Counted from the first letter of the stretch, positions 1-8,124 are shown. The stretch: 15,146 nt of DNA from XYD1-FULL-44-32 sp964433715 (GCA_964433715.1 CAYSSL010000014.1:1-15146); one strand, 5' to 3'. Notes: a model not told the origin generated them from the letters alone. Numbers and translations are program-made.

Positions 1-6
1 TTTTTC

Positions 7-34
7 TTGCATTTTTTGGCGATTTTAGTACAAT
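7..34 (+). promoter_or_regulatory. rplU promoter, predicted leaderless
   Basis: A -35-like TTGCAT (7-12) and a -10-like TACAAT (29-34) are separated by 16 nt. The -10 ends 8 nt before the ATG at 43, so transcription would start at or within about 2 nt of the start codon. No Shine-Dalgarno lies between. This is a reading of sequence only. Confidence 0.55.
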
Positions 35-42
35 ACTCGGGT

Positions 43-360
43 ATGAATTTTGCTGTAATAAAGACAGGAGGAAAGCAATACAAGGTCGCCGAGGGCGATG
101 TTTTAACTATTGAAAAACTGCCAGATTTTAAAGAGGGCGGAAAGGTTAAATTTGAGGAAGTCCTCTTGGTTGAATCGGGTGAAAAAACTCAGATTGGGGC
201 CCCAACAGTAAAAGGGGCGGTAGTGGAGGCCGAGTTTGTCGCCGAAGGCAAAGGGGACAAGGTTCTGGTTTTGCGCTATAAGAACAAGGTAAATTATCGC
301 AAGGTCAAAGGTCACCGTCAGCCCTACACTAAAGTAAAAATTTCTAAAATAAACGCCTAA
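43..360 (+). CDS. rplU: Ribosomal protein bL21
   Basis: This is a 105-aa large-subunit ribosomal protein that binds 23S rRNA. The start MNFAVIKTGGKQYKV matches the universal L21 N-terminus, and the tail carries the family motif KVNYRKVKGHRQPYTKVKI. Length is normal for L21. The ATG at 43 is preferred over an upstream in-frame codon at 7, which would add 12 residues unlike L21 and would lie in the promoter. No SD precedes it, and a -10 box sits 8 nt upstream. L21 is usually followed directly by L27 (rpmA), but here rpmA is almost 10 kb away on the other strand, and a strong terminator ends this gene as a single unit. Confidence 0.96.
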   Translation: MNFAVIKTGGKQYKVAEGDVLTIEKLPDFKEGGKVKFEEVLLVESGEKTQIGAPTVKGAVVEAEFVAEGKGDKVLVLRYKNKVNYRKVKGHRQPYTKVKISKINA

Positions 361-366
361 GTAAAA

Positions 367-395
367 AATAAACCCGCCTCCTTGGCGGGTTTATT
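367..395 (+). terminator. Intrinsic terminator of rplU
   Basis: A perfect 12-bp stem (367-378 with 384-395, GC-rich core CCCGCC/GGCGGG) closes a 5-nt loop 6 nt after the rplU stop. A T-rich end follows (ATTTT). A-rich sequence on the other flank would also let it work on the minus strand. Confidence 0.88.
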
Positions 396-466
396 TTGGG
401 TTGAAGTTATTTTTTAAATATGCAAGATATAGCTTAGACGAACTTTCAAGGAAAGGGGTTAAAGGT

Positions 467-1246
467 ATGACACCACAGATTTTTTCCAAGTATGTCTTGG
501 GGGGGATGGTGAAGACAGTTAAGAGCTGTTGTGGCCATGGGGACGCAAACCTTAGTTTGTATACCCCACAATATCCCGATCCTTTGGAACGGGTCATTGA
601 AGTCTGCGATGAGGCCAATGTGGCCAAGGCGTTTATTCCGGTGCCGGTTTTTGGCCATCGGGTGGCGTCGTCTGCGGAAGGGGCGGAGATGATGGGTTTT
701 ACCGTCTACCGACCGCTCAAGGGTGCCGATGCTATCGTTGTCCAGAAAGGGGAGGCCGGCGGCTTTTGCAATGCCGACTGCCCAATGGGGGTGCTGGTGG
801 ATCCGGAGACCGATGAACTGGCAGTTATTCATTTGGCTCTGAATTGTCTGTTGCCTCAAGGGGGATCAACTGATGTCCTAACCAACACCGTGCAGACTTT
901 TCGCAAGCCGGCGAGTGAACTGTGTCTTTGGGTCGGTTTCGGCATTCGCCCGTGCTGTTACGGGCATCTTCCCGAGAGCAACTCGCTAGAGCTCGCGCGG
1001 ATTTCTTTTCCGGGAGCGGTCGGCGGTCTCGTCCAAACAGGTCCACGTAAAGGGGCGGTGGCGATAGACTGTATTGCTATCGTCCAACAGATAGCCGGCC
1101 GGCTCGGGGGATTTTACCAGCTAGAGATTGACCCTGTTTGTACCGCCTGCGCAAGGCGAGAAGACGGGAATCATCTTTTCTTTTCTCACGTCAGAGAGGG
1201 AGGAAAGACCAAAAATCGGAACTGCTTTCTGGCTCGGCGAGTTTGA
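467..1246 (+). CDS. Divergent YfiH/PgeF-like (Cu-oxidase_4 family) protein
   Basis: The 259-aa protein has the length and motif order of the YfiH/PgeF family (formerly laccase-domain; members act as purine nucleoside phosphorylases or as peptidoglycan-editing factors). Visible landmarks are NLSLY (28-32), FGHRV (62-66), GADAIVV (87-92), NADCPMGVLVDPE (102-114, family TADCLPVLL-DP), AVIH (119-122), GFGIRPCCYG (157-166, family GPCIGPCCYEV) and a C-terminal CTACAR...FFSHVREGGKTKNR (225-251, family CT...FFSYRR..GR). Probable metal or catalytic residues are H64, C105 and H122, close to H71/C107/H124 of E. coli YfiH. The family HAGWRG loop after the second His is lost (HLALNCL), so activity is uncertain. 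The ATG at 467 is chosen over a TTG at 401 because AGGAAAGGGG lies about 9 nt upstream. It stands alone between two terminators. Its codons look GC-richer than those of neighbouring housekeeping genes. Confidence 0.72.
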   Translation: MTPQIFSKYVLGGMVKTVKSCCGHGDANLSLYTPQYPDPLERVIEVCDEANVAKAFIPVPVFGHRVASSAEGAEMMGFTVYRPLKGADAIVVQKGEAGGFCNADCPMGVLVDPETDELAVIHLALNCLLPQGGSTDVLTNTVQTFRKPASELCLWVGFGIRPCCYGHLPESNSLELARISFPGAVGGLVQTGPRKGAVAIDCIAIVQQIAGRLGGFYQLEIDPVCTACARREDGNHLFFSHVREGGKTKNRNCFLARRV

Positions 1247-1272
1247 TGGTCCTGTCGCTTCTTTAGCTATAG

Positions 1273-1302
1273 CTCTGGCACGATGACGTGCCGGAGTTTT
1301 TT
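1273..1302 (+). terminator. Intrinsic terminator after the YfiH-like gene
   Basis: A 9-bp stem with one G.T wobble (1273-1281 with 1288-1296, CTCTGGCAC/GTGCCGGAG) has a 6-nt loop and is followed by six T (1297-1302). The T tract overlaps the stop codon of the convergent recR. Confidence 0.88.
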
Positions 1303-1927
1303 AATGTCGGTTTTCTAGAGCGCTTTTTAAAGTCTCGGCATCGGAATATTCTACCTCGGTGCCGGTAGACAAGCCTCGCCCAAGGACGGTTATTTTTATA
1401 TTTTTTCCGTCAATAATTGGGTTTATTAATCCACGAAGATAGTCAATAGTGTAGTCACCTTCAGGGTTGACTGACAGAGCCAAAATTATTTCTTTAAGTT
1501 TGGTTGTCGTTGTTGCGTTCTTTAAAAGCTGAGACAGGGGAGTGAGTCTAATTTTTTTGTGTGGGTCTTTTTCTAAAATCGGTATTAAGCCACCTAAAAT
1601 ATAGAACAAGCCGTTATAAGAATCGGTCTTTTTAAAGCTGTCTACATCTAAATCTTTTTCTACTATCATTAGTTGAGTTTGATCCCGATGGGGGTCACCA
1701 CATATTTGGCATAGTTCATGACTGCCACTTTTTTTAAAAAAATGATAACCACATTGTCGACATTGGCTGGCTTCACGACGAAGTTCATCAATAGCCGCTG
1801 TCAGGCGAGATAGAGAACTACTATCAAGGGACAGTAAAAAATAGACAAAACGCCTCGCTTGGCGGGGTCCAATACCCGGAAAACGCATAAACATTTCTAC
1901 TAGGCGATCAAAGGCGCTACTGTTCAT
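1301..1927 (-). CDS. recR: Recombination mediator RecR
   Basis: RecR (208 aa) acts with RecO/RecF to load RecA on gapped DNA. The domain order is canonical: a helix-hairpin-helix at about 16-26 (FPGIGPRQARRF), a C4 zinc finger (C56, C59, C73, C76; CRQCG and CQICGDPHRD), a Toprim domain from about 84 (LMIVEKDLDVDSF, then GLFYILGG where most homologues have YHVLGG), and a C-terminal GRGLSTGTEVEYSDAETLKSAL matching the family G-P-G-ELEYAD-TL pattern. Length is near the family norm (about 200 aa). The start lies 3 nt after the dnaB stop and has no well-placed SD, so expression probably depends on dnaB transcription. Confidence 0.95.
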   Translation of the reverse strand: MNSSAFDRLVEMFMRFPGIGPRQARRFVYFLLSLDSSSLSRLTAAIDELRREASQCRQCGYHFFKKSGSHELCQICGDPHRDQTQLMIVEKDLDVDSFKKTDSYNGLFYILGGLIPILEKDPHKKIRLTPLSQLLKNATTTTKLKEIILALSVNPEGDYTIDYLRGLINPIIDGKNIKITVLGRGLSTGTEVEYSDAETLKSALENRH

Positions 1928-1930
1928 AAT

Positions 1931-3298
1931 TTAAAATGAACCAAAGTCTCCTTTTTCAATAGTAGAAAAAGAAGCGCGATGGTCGTCAAAATATAGATCA
2001 ACTTTTCCCACGGGGCCGTTGCGGTGTTTTTCTACCAGAATTTCGGCGACGTTTTTTCTTTCCGACGAATCATCAAAGCGGTCTTCGCGATGAATAAACA
2101 TTACGACGTCAGCGTCTTGTTCAATAGAGCCTGAATCACGCAAGTCAGACAGGCGGGGTTTGCCTCCACGCTGTTCTACGGCTCGAGAGAGCTGAGAGAG
2201 GGCAATAACTGGCACATCAAGTTCGCGAGCTAAACCTTTGAGGGAGCGTGAAATTTCGGTGACCATTTGCACCATCGAGTCAGACTCACGGCGGGGGACC
2301 ATAAGTTGTAAATAATCAACCACCACGAGACCTAGTCCGTGTTCTGCTTTTAGGCGTCTTGCCACTGTTTTCATTTTCATAATATTATTGCCCGGTTCAT
2401 CGTCAATAAAAATTGGGGCCGTGGAAAGACTGTCTAGAGCGTCGCGAATGCGATCGAAGTCTTCTTGGGCGGTAACTTTACCAGTTCTCATTTTCCACGA
2501 ATCAACCCGGGATTCGGCAGCCAAAATACGGTCCACCAATTGCTGTGAGCTCATTTCTAGAGAAAAAATAACCACCGGTACATTTTCTCGACAGGCAATA
2601 TTGCGGACAAAGTCTAGGGCTAGAGAAGTTTTACCAACCGATGGTCGAGCAGCCAATATAATCAAGTCGGATTTTTGAAAGCCAGATAAGAGATTGTCTA
2701 AATCGCGAAAGCCAGAGGGGACACCACGGTGGCCGTCGGGAGATTTGTGTAATTTATCAAATCGATCCCAAGCGTCAGCCAAAGTGTCTTTAAGGGCGGT
2801 GTAAGTTTTTTTACTAAATGAACCAAGATTAAAGATTAGTTGCTCCGCTTTATCAAAGATTGTGTCAATAGATTCTGATTCGTTGTAGCCAAGTTCTAAT
2901 ATGCGATCGGCCGAATCAATGAGTTTTCGTAAGGCCGATTTTTTAACTACCACCTCCGCATAAAAAGAAATATTTGAGGCGCTGGGAACTAGAGCAATAA
3001 GTTCGGTGAGGTAGCTGGCACCACCAATTTGATCTAATTGTTTTTTGCCTCGCAAATGAGAGGTCATTGTAACAGCATCTATTGGCTCATTTTTTTCTTT
3101 GAGCTCCACCATGGCTTTCCAAATGATCCGATGTTTATTGGCATAAAAACTTTCATCATTGATGATGTCTAAAATTTCATGAATTGAATCGGGCTTTACC
3201 ATAATAGCGCCCAAGAGAGCTTGTTCAGCCCCTATATCTTGAGGAGGAATTCTCATTGGAGATTGGACAAATCCTTGTTTGGTAACAGTGTTGGACAT
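1931..3298 (-). CDS. dnaB: Replicative DNA helicase DnaB
   Basis: This 455-aa protein is the hexameric helicase that unwinds DNA at the replication fork. An N-terminal DnaB domain begins with PPQDIGAEQALLGAIM (18-33). The RecA-like domain shows Walker A RPSVGKTS (218-225), FSLEMS (245-250), Walker B VVVDYLQLM (325-333), SQLSRAVEQR (368-377), RPSDLRDSGSIEQDAD-type LSDLRDSGSIEQDADVV (383-399) and the C-terminal KHRNGPVG (424-431). No intein is present. The annotated ATG gives a short extra N-terminus; the internal M15 at MRIPPQD is a possible alternative. A TAAAAT box (minus, 3314-3309) lies 10 nt before the ATG and there is no SD. recR follows in the same transcript. Confidence 0.97.
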   Translation of the reverse strand: MSNTVTKQGFVQSPMRIPPQDIGAEQALLGAIMVKPDSIHEILDIINDESFYANKHRIIWKAMVELKEKNEPIDAVTMTSHLRGKKQLDQIGGASYLTELIALVPSASNISFYAEVVVKKSALRKLIDSADRILELGYNESESIDTIFDKAEQLIFNLGSFSKKTYTALKDTLADAWDRFDKLHKSPDGHRGVPSGFRDLDNLLSGFQKSDLIILAARPSVGKTSLALDFVRNIACRENVPVVIFSLEMSSQQLVDRILAAESRVDSWKMRTGKVTAQEDFDRIRDALDSLSTAPIFIDDEPGNNIMKMKTVARRLKAEHGLGLVVVDYLQLMVPRRESDSMVQMVTEISRSLKGLARELDVPVIALSQLSRAVEQRGGKPRLSDLRDSGSIEQDADVVMFIHREDRFDDSSERKNVAEILVEKHRNGPVGKVDLYFDDHRASFSTIEKGDFGSF

Positions 3299-3340
3299 AA
3301 GTAGGCTTATTTTAACACAGGCGGGGCAACTAAACGAAAG

Positions 3341-3373
3341 CCCCCAAATGGCCTAAAAAAGACCATTTGGGGG
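3341..3373 (-). terminator. Hairpin between cysS and dnaB, probable terminator
   Basis: A perfect 11-bp stem (CCCCCAAATGG 3341-3351 with 3363-3373) closes an 11-nt loop 25 nt after the cysS stop. On the minus strand the next bases are only moderately T-rich (GCTTTCG), so termination may be weak and some cysS transcripts could read into dnaB. Confidence 0.6.
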
Positions 3374-3398
3374 TTAATAAGGGGAGAAACTGTGGATA

Positions 3399-4784
3399 TT
3401 ATAAGTGGCGTAGCTGGGGGCCGTCGGCGGTGTCTTTTACGCTGTAGCCTTTGGCTTCTATTTGAGCTCTGATTAGGTCAGCTCTAGTCCAGTCACCCCG
3501 TTCGCGGGCCACTTCTCGGTCTTGAGCGAGCGAAACTACTTCTTCTGGTATTTCGTCTTGTTCAGCAAAACTGTTATCTAAAATACCTAAAACTTCGTCA
3601 CATTTTTCTAGGGTGGCGCGTTTGTCGGCGGGCGATAGGGAAGAATTTAATATTTCGTGCACGGTGGCTAGGGCTTTGGCGGTATTTAAATCATCGTTCA
3701 GGGCGGTTATAAAATCTTCATAATTTTTATCTACCACTTCGCCGCCCTGTGGAAGAGAAAAAACCTGCTCATTTATTTTGTGCCAAGTTTTTTGAGCTGC
3801 TCCTAATGATTCCAAAGTAAAATTTAAAGGACTACGGTAATGGGCGCCAAGTAATAAATAACGATAGGCGAGAGGTGAATATCCGCGCTCTGTTAAGTCG
3901 GAGAGAGTATAAAAATTATTTTCCGATTTGGCCATTTTTTTACCGTCCACGGTTATAAAGGCGTTGTGTAGCCAGTAATTTACAAAAGTTTGACCAGTCG
4001 CACATTCTGATTGGGCTCGTTCGTTAGTGTGATGAACCGGTATGTGGTCTTCGCCACCGGTGTGAATATCAAAATGCTCACCCAAATACTTTATACTCAT
4101 CGCTGAACATTCAATATGCCAACCGGGGAAACCTACTCCCCAAGGGGACTCCCATTCTTGAAGGCGAGTTTCGTCTGATTTACTAAATTTCCAGAGGGCA
4201 AAATCTGTTGAGTTTAATTTTTCATTATTTATTTCAATTCTGGCTCCTTCTTGTTGACCGGCAATATTTAGTTTGGCCAATTCCTTATAGGCGGGATATT
4301 TTGTGGTATCAAAATAAATACCATCACTAGTTTTATAAGTAAAACCTTTATCTTCCAATATTTTTATGATGTTTATCTGTTCGGCAATATGTTTACTGGC
4401 GCGAGGAAACTCCGTCCGGACTGTATTGATATTAAAAGATTCCAAGTCGGCAAAAAAGGCCGCCTCGTATTGGTTGGTAATTTCGTCCACTGTTGTCTCA
4501 TTTTCGCGGGCGGCTTTTTCCACCTTATCTTCACCATTGTCTGTGTCTCCGGTTAAGTGGCCAACATCGGTGATATTTATTATTTGTTTTACTGTATAAC
4601 CATTTATCTCTAGGGTTTTCCGTACTAAATCTGACAAAAAATACGAACGCATGTTGCCAATGTGGGCGTAGTTGTACACGGTTGGTCCACATGAATAGAG
4701 GCCCACTATTTCAGGATTAATGGGTTGAAATTCCTCTTTTTGGCGCGAAAGAGTGTTGTAAAAATAAAGTGGTCTATGATTCAT
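3399..4784 (-). CDS. cysS: Cysteinyl-tRNA synthetase
   Basis: A class I aminoacyl-tRNA synthetase (461 aa, normal length) that charges tRNA-Cys. Motifs visible are YSCGPTVYNYAHIGN (30-44, with HIGN at 41-44), GWHIECSAMS (221-230), TGGEDHIPVHHTNERAQSE (242-260) and KKMAKS (282-287). The Zn2+ ligands are in place: C32, C226, H251 and E255. The KMSKS signature reads KMAKS, a conservative change. The C-terminus (AQDREVARERGDWTRADLIR and ..GYSVKDTADGPQL) is the usual CysRS anticodon-binding region. It starts 6 nt downstream of the corA stop without an SD, indicating a corA-cysS transcript. Confidence 0.97.
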   Translation of the reverse strand: MNHRPLYFYNTLSRQKEEFQPINPEIVGLYSCGPTVYNYAHIGNMRSYFLSDLVRKTLEINGYTVKQIINITDVGHLTGDTDNGEDKVEKAARENETTVDEITNQYEAAFFADLESFNINTVRTEFPRASKHIAEQINIIKILEDKGFTYKTSDGIYFDTTKYPAYKELAKLNIAGQQEGARIEINNEKLNSTDFALWKFSKSDETRLQEWESPWGVGFPGWHIECSAMSIKYLGEHFDIHTGGEDHIPVHHTNERAQSECATGQTFVNYWLHNAFITVDGKKMAKSENNFYTLSDLTERGYSPLAYRYLLLGAHYRSPLNFTLESLGAAQKTWHKINEQVFSLPQGGEVVDKNYEDFITALNDDLNTAKALATVHEILNSSLSPADKRATLEKCDEVLGILDNSFAEQDEIPEEVVSLAQDREVARERGDWTRADLIRAQIEAKGYSVKDTADGPQLRHL

Positions 4785-4789
4785 GGTTT

Positions 4790-5722
4790 CTAAAACCAGC
4801 GTTTATAGCGGAAGAAAGTAAACATGGTTGCTACCGCTGCCAACATAATACCCACAATAATCCAAAAGTCGTAAGGCATACCCAAGATCGGGTTGTTGAC
4901 CGTATTCATACCAAAGGTTGAGGTAAACACGGTGAGAGGGAAGGTGGTGAAAGCCATAATAGTCAGCACCTTCATAATCTCATTAGTTTTTATGGTTAGC
5001 AGAGAATCGTTGGTGGTTCGTAGTTCAGTATAAGTATCACGAAGATTGGTTAAAGCAGAGAAAATGCGCCGTTCAATATTGGTAACTCTTTTTAGATAAA
5101 TACGGAAATTTTTACCAAAAAATTCTCCGCCAGCATTTTCTAAAGCTACCAACACCTCTTCGTGAGCCTGTAGAGACCAAGCAGAGTCTAGAAGCTCGTG
5201 ATTTATCTTAGACAAAACCACGACCATTTCCCGTTCTTTCCCTTCAAAGATATTGCGTTCGGCCCGTTTTAGCTCATCCGACAAAAAGACTAAGGCGGTA
5301 TCTAGCGAGCGGTACATTTGGATTAAGATTTCAAACAAGAGATAGCCGGTATGAATATCTTTGTCGGTAACATTTTTTAGATTAGCTTCAAATATTTGGC
5401 CAAATTCTTCAAGAGCTTGAATTGGTTCATAATGAATAGTAATCAGAAAATCTTTACCGGCAATAAAATCTATTTCTTGAGTATCGTTTTTAATATCACT
5501 GTCTTTTTCTTTGCCAAAGCAAAAGCGACAAGAAGGAAACTGGAGAACTAAATAAATATAATTTTCGTAAGGATCGACGTGAGAACGTTTAGAAGGTTCA
5601 GATAATTCGTTTTCTACTAGGGAGTGAATATTAAAATCGCGAACTAAAGAACTTAGCTCCTCTTTCGAGGGGTTGGTGGCATCTATCCAAGTGATGTCAC
5701 GATATTTGAATTGGCGAATCAT
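4790..5722 (-). CDS. corA: CorA-family Mg2+/Co2+ transporter
   Basis: A 310-aa inner-membrane divalent cation channel. A large soluble N-terminal domain is followed by a long helix and two C-terminal membrane segments (about 250-270 and 285-304). The pore signature GMN is at 271-273 in TSTFGMN. The loop after it (NNPILGMPYDFW) and the basic C-terminus FRYKRWF match the family. In the pentameric CorA fold the GMN loop forms the selectivity entrance. It is the first gene of a corA-cysS unit. A TATAAT box ends 8 nt before the ATG with no SD, so its mRNA is probably leaderless or nearly so. Confidence 0.94.
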   Translation of the reverse strand: MIRQFKYRDITWIDATNPSKEELSSLVRDFNIHSLVENELSEPSKRSHVDPYENYIYLVLQFPSCRFCFGKEKDSDIKNDTQEIDFIAGKDFLITIHYEPIQALEEFGQIFEANLKNVTDKDIHTGYLLFEILIQMYRSLDTALVFLSDELKRAERNIFEGKEREMVVVLSKINHELLDSAWSLQAHEEVLVALENAGGEFFGKNFRIYLKRVTNIERRIFSALTNLRDTYTELRTTNDSLLTIKTNEIMKVLTIMAFTTFPLTVFTSTFGMNTVNNPILGMPYDFWIIVGIMLAAVATMFTFFRYKRWF

Positions 5723-5730
5723 ATGTGCAA

Positions 5731-5759
5731 ATTATAACCGCTTCGTCCCAGCTAAACAA
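5731..5759 (-). promoter_or_regulatory. corA promoter, predicted near-leaderless
   Basis: On the minus strand, TTGTTT (5759-5754), a 17-nt spacer and a perfect TATAAT (5736-5731). The predicted start is about 5724, only 1-3 nt before the corA ATG at 5722. Confidence 0.72.
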
Positions 5760-5862
5760 GGAAGGGGCTGTTTTCTTTTTATAATGCTGGACTATTGGGT
5801 TATTTAGCCAAGCAGACACCCACTATATTTTTCGTTTAAGTTTGAAATTATGATAACATTAA

Positions 5863-5868
5863 TATAAA
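5863..5868 (+). promoter_or_regulatory. Possible -10 box of the S41 protease gene
   Basis: TATAAA at 5863-5868 ends 6 nt before the ATG; TTGAAA (5842-5847) lies 15 nt upstream of it, a short spacer. No SD exists. An alternative upstream -10 (TATAAT 5780-5785) would give a roughly 85-nt leader. Confidence 0.35.
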
Positions 5869-5874
5869 TAAATT

Positions 5875-7125
5875 ATGGAGCGCTTTTGGGGAACATTTGC
5901 CGTCGTCGCTGTCGTCCTTGCCTCTCTGGCTGGGTCTTTTTTTGGTGGTGTCTATGTTGGTTTCAATTCGCGACCGGCGATTCAAGATATTCAAGGTTTA
6001 ACCAATAAAGAAACTGGTAAACCTGTGGACATAGATTTTTCTCCATTTTGGCAAGCGTGGTCTATTGTTGATGAAAAGTATGTAAACGGCAACAGCACTT
6101 CTACTGAAGAAATAAAAAACGAAGAGCGGGTTTGGGGGGCAATATCTGGCATGGTTAATTCTCTGGGAGATCCATACACAATATTTTTACCACCAGAAGA
6201 AAAACGACAGTTTGAGGAAGATATATCGGGCAATTTTAGTGGTCTAGGTATGGAGGTGGGAGTAAAAGATGGGGTACTGACAGTGGTTGCACCTTTGCCA
6301 AATAGCCCAGCCAAAAAAGCGGGAATAAAGGCGGGGGACAAAATTTTAGAGATAAATAGTAAGCCGACCGGCGAAATGACTGTTGATGAGGCGATTGGGC
6401 AAATTCGTGGACCAGAGGGTTCCAAGGTGGTTCTTACTCTTGTGTCTATGCCTCAGGATAAAAATGAAACCATTGGCGAACCTCGGCAGGTTACGGTAAC
6501 TAGGGCAATTATTAATATTCCTACTATTGATACCGAAAAAAGAAACGATGGTATTTTTGTTATTCGTTTATATAATTTTAGTGCCAATTCACCTCAGCTC
6601 TTTCGTGATGCCCTAAAAGAATTTGCCGCCGCTCGGACCGACAAATTGATTTTAGATTTGCGGGGTAATCCGGGGGGATATCTTGAGGCGGCTGTTGATA
6701 TGGCCAGTTTCTTTTTACCAAAGGGTAAGGTTATTGTTTGGGAACATCAGGGCGACACCAAGGAAGATACGGCTTACCGAAGTAAGGGCTACGATGTTTT
6801 CAGTGATAAATTAAAAATGGTGGTTTTGATTGACAGAGGTAGTGCCTCGGCGTCGGAAATTTTGGCGGGTGCCCTGTCAGAATATGATGTTGCGACCTTG
6901 GTGGGCGAGACCACTTTTGGCAAAGGTTCAGTCCAAGAATTGGTACCAGTAACTTATAACACGTCTCTTAAAATTACGATTGCGCGTTGGCTGACCCCAA
7001 AGGGTATATCTATTTCTAAGGCTGGATTAAAGCCAGCTATTGCCGTACCACTATCAGCGGAAGATTATACCACTGGTCGCGATCCTCAAATGAATAAGGC
7101 GGTAGAAATATTATTAAAGAAATAA
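5875..7125 (+). CDS. S41-family C-terminal processing protease (CtpA/Prc type)
   Basis: A 416-aa membrane-anchored serine protease that trims periplasmic or extracytoplasmic proteins. An N-terminal membrane segment or signal anchor is at about 7-30 (VVAVVLASLAGSFFGGVYVG). A PDZ domain follows at about 118-210 (SGLGMEVGV, APLPNSPAKKAGIKAGDKIL, IRGPEGSKVVLTL). The S41 catalytic domain has LILDLRGNPGG (258-268), GSASASEIL (322-330) and TTFGKGSVQ (346-354). The catalytic dyad is most likely S325 and K350, 25 residues apart as in plant D1 protease. All key residues are present, so it should be active. It is a single gene divergent from corA and has no SD. The function probably belongs with envelope maintenance, alongside the M23 and lysozyme-like proteins further right. 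Confidence 0.95.
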   Translation: MERFWGTFAVVAVVLASLAGSFFGGVYVGFNSRPAIQDIQGLTNKETGKPVDIDFSPFWQAWSIVDEKYVNGNSTSTEEIKNEERVWGAISGMVNSLGDPYTIFLPPEEKRQFEEDISGNFSGLGMEVGVKDGVLTVVAPLPNSPAKKAGIKAGDKILEINSKPTGEMTVDEAIGQIRGPEGSKVVLTLVSMPQDKNETIGEPRQVTVTRAIINIPTIDTEKRNDGIFVIRLYNFSANSPQLFRDALKEFAAARTDKLILDLRGNPGGYLEAAVDMASFFLPKGKVIVWEHQGDTKEDTAYRSKGYDVFSDKLKMVVLIDRGSASASEILAGALSEYDVATLVGETTFGKGSVQELVPVTYNTSLKITIARWLTPKGISISKAGLKPAIAVPLSAEDYTTGRDPQMNKAVEILLKK

Positions 7126-7140
7126 AACCTATCGTTGTAT

Positions 7141-7168
7141 TTGATTAAATTTGTTTTTTATTGATAAT
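7141..7168 (+). promoter_or_regulatory. Promoter of the orphan 126-aa gene
   Basis: TTGATT (7141-7146), a 16-nt spacer and GATAAT (7163-7168). The predicted start near 7175 gives a leader of about 26 nt containing an AAAGGGGTG ribosome-binding site. Confidence 0.55.
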
Positions 7169-7200
7169 AAAGAGCGGTAATAGCACAAAGGGGTGTAACC

Positions 7201-7581
7201 ATGGATACCCAGGATTCTGGTCCGCGGTGTCTTGAAACCGTCCGGGTCATCATTCACGTTGATGAGCTGGCCTTTACAAAGGAGGACGTGAAATTAAGAG
7301 TTAGACCAATTCAATTTGTTTCTACGGTAGACAAGGTCGGCATAACTAGGCGTGAGCCTCAATATGTCTTGGTGCAAACCGGAGACAAAATTATGCTTCC
7401 CCTGTCGGAAAAATTGAAGTTTGGCGTGGTGGCTGAAGTGGTGGCGGTGTATGAACACGTCAAACCCCTGACGATATTTTTAAGACCGACCCCTTGGTGT
7501 CTGAGTGATGCCTTAGATCACTTGATGCCAGAAAACGGTTGGTTTTCGCACTCTAGGGAGCACGCGTTGCATATTGCCTAG
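7201..7581 (+). CDS. Orphan hypothetical protein, 126 aa
   Basis: I do not recognise this protein. It is soluble (no membrane segment or signal peptide), rich in Val in the middle, and ends with a His-rich tail (SHSREHALHIA). The central part (residues 29-91) looks like an alternating beta-strand domain: VKLRVRPIQFVSTVDKVGIT, PQYVLVQTGDKIMLPL, FGVVAEVVAVYEHV. Start choice is firm: an AAAGGGGTG Shine-Dalgarno lies a few nt upstream of ATG 7201, unlike the SD-less neighbours. It is a one-gene unit with its own promoter and a strong terminator 6 nt after the stop. Codon choice looks more GC-rich than in rplI or the protease. Confidence 0.78.
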   Translation: MDTQDSGPRCLETVRVIIHVDELAFTKEDVKLRVRPIQFVSTVDKVGITRREPQYVLVQTGDKIMLPLSEKLKFGVVAEVVAVYEHVKPLTIFLRPTPWCLSDALDHLMPENGWFSHSREHALHIA

Positions 7582-7587
7582 AGGCTG

Positions 7588-7618
7588 GGCGTCTTGGGTC
7601 AAACCAAGGCGCCTTTTT
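7588..7618 (+). terminator. Intrinsic terminator of the orphan 126-aa gene
   Basis: A 10-bp stem with one wobble (GGCGTCTTGG 7588-7597 with CCAAGGCGCC 7604-7613), a 6-nt loop and five T (7614-7618). Confidence 0.9.
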
Positions 7619-7686
7619 GTCTCTAGACAAACGGCCAAGAAAAAGGTAATATTGGACTTACTTTTAGGATAATAAAATATAAAAAT

Positions 7687-8124
7687 ATGAAGGTATTATT
7701 GATGCAAGATGTGGCTAAACTTGGCCGCAAATATGAAGTCAGAGAGGTGGCAGCGGGTTTTGCTCGCAATTTTCTTATTCCCTCAGGTAAGGCGGTTGTA
7801 CCCGATGCTTTTTCTCCTGATAGACTAAAAGCTCTTCAGGATAAGCATTTAAATGCTGTGGCCAAGCGGGCGGAAGAATTGTCTGGAGCTATTGCTGCTT
7901 TGACTGATAAAAAAATTGTTTTGACTGGTAAGGCCAATGATGAAGGCCATTTGTTTGCTGGTATTGGTAAAGAAACTATTGCTGAGGGTATAAAATCTCA
8001 GTTAGGAATTACCCTTGATTCTAGTGAAGTTCATCTCGGACATTCACTAAAGGCTGTCGGTACTCACGAGGTGGAAGTAGGGGAGGGCAACAAAATTCAA
8101 GTCATTATTGAAACCGAGGCTTAA
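7687..8124 (+). CDS. rplI: Ribosomal protein bL9
   Basis: A 145-aa large-subunit ribosomal protein that binds 23S rRNA near the L1 stalk. The N-terminal RNA-binding domain is typical: MKVLLMQDVAKLGRKYEVRE then AAGFARNFLIPSGKAV (22-37), corresponding to the family DGYARNFLIPKG motif. A helical linker (about 40-75) joins a C-terminal domain with VLTGKANDEGHLFAGI and HSLKAVGTHEVEV. Several CPR lineages are reported to lack bL9, so its presence is weak evidence for a Parcubacteria-like rather than Microgenomates-like host. No SD precedes the ATG; a TAAAAT box (7673-7678) ends 8 nt before it, with TTGGAC (7652-7657) upstream at a short 15-nt spacing. The terminator begins within the last codons. 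Confidence 0.95.
   Translation: MKVLLMQDVAKLGRKYEVREVAAGFARNFLIPSGKAVVPDAFSPDRLKALQDKHLNAVAKRAEELSGAIAALTDKKIVLTGKANDEGHLFAGIGKETIAEGIKSQLGITLDSSEVHLGHSLKAVGTHEVEVGEGNKIQVIIETEA

Noticed and set aside
401..466. TTG at 401 as the start of the YfiH-like gene
   Set aside because: It lies 5 nt after the rplU terminator with no SD, while ATG 467 has AGGAAAGGGG at good spacing and fits the family length.
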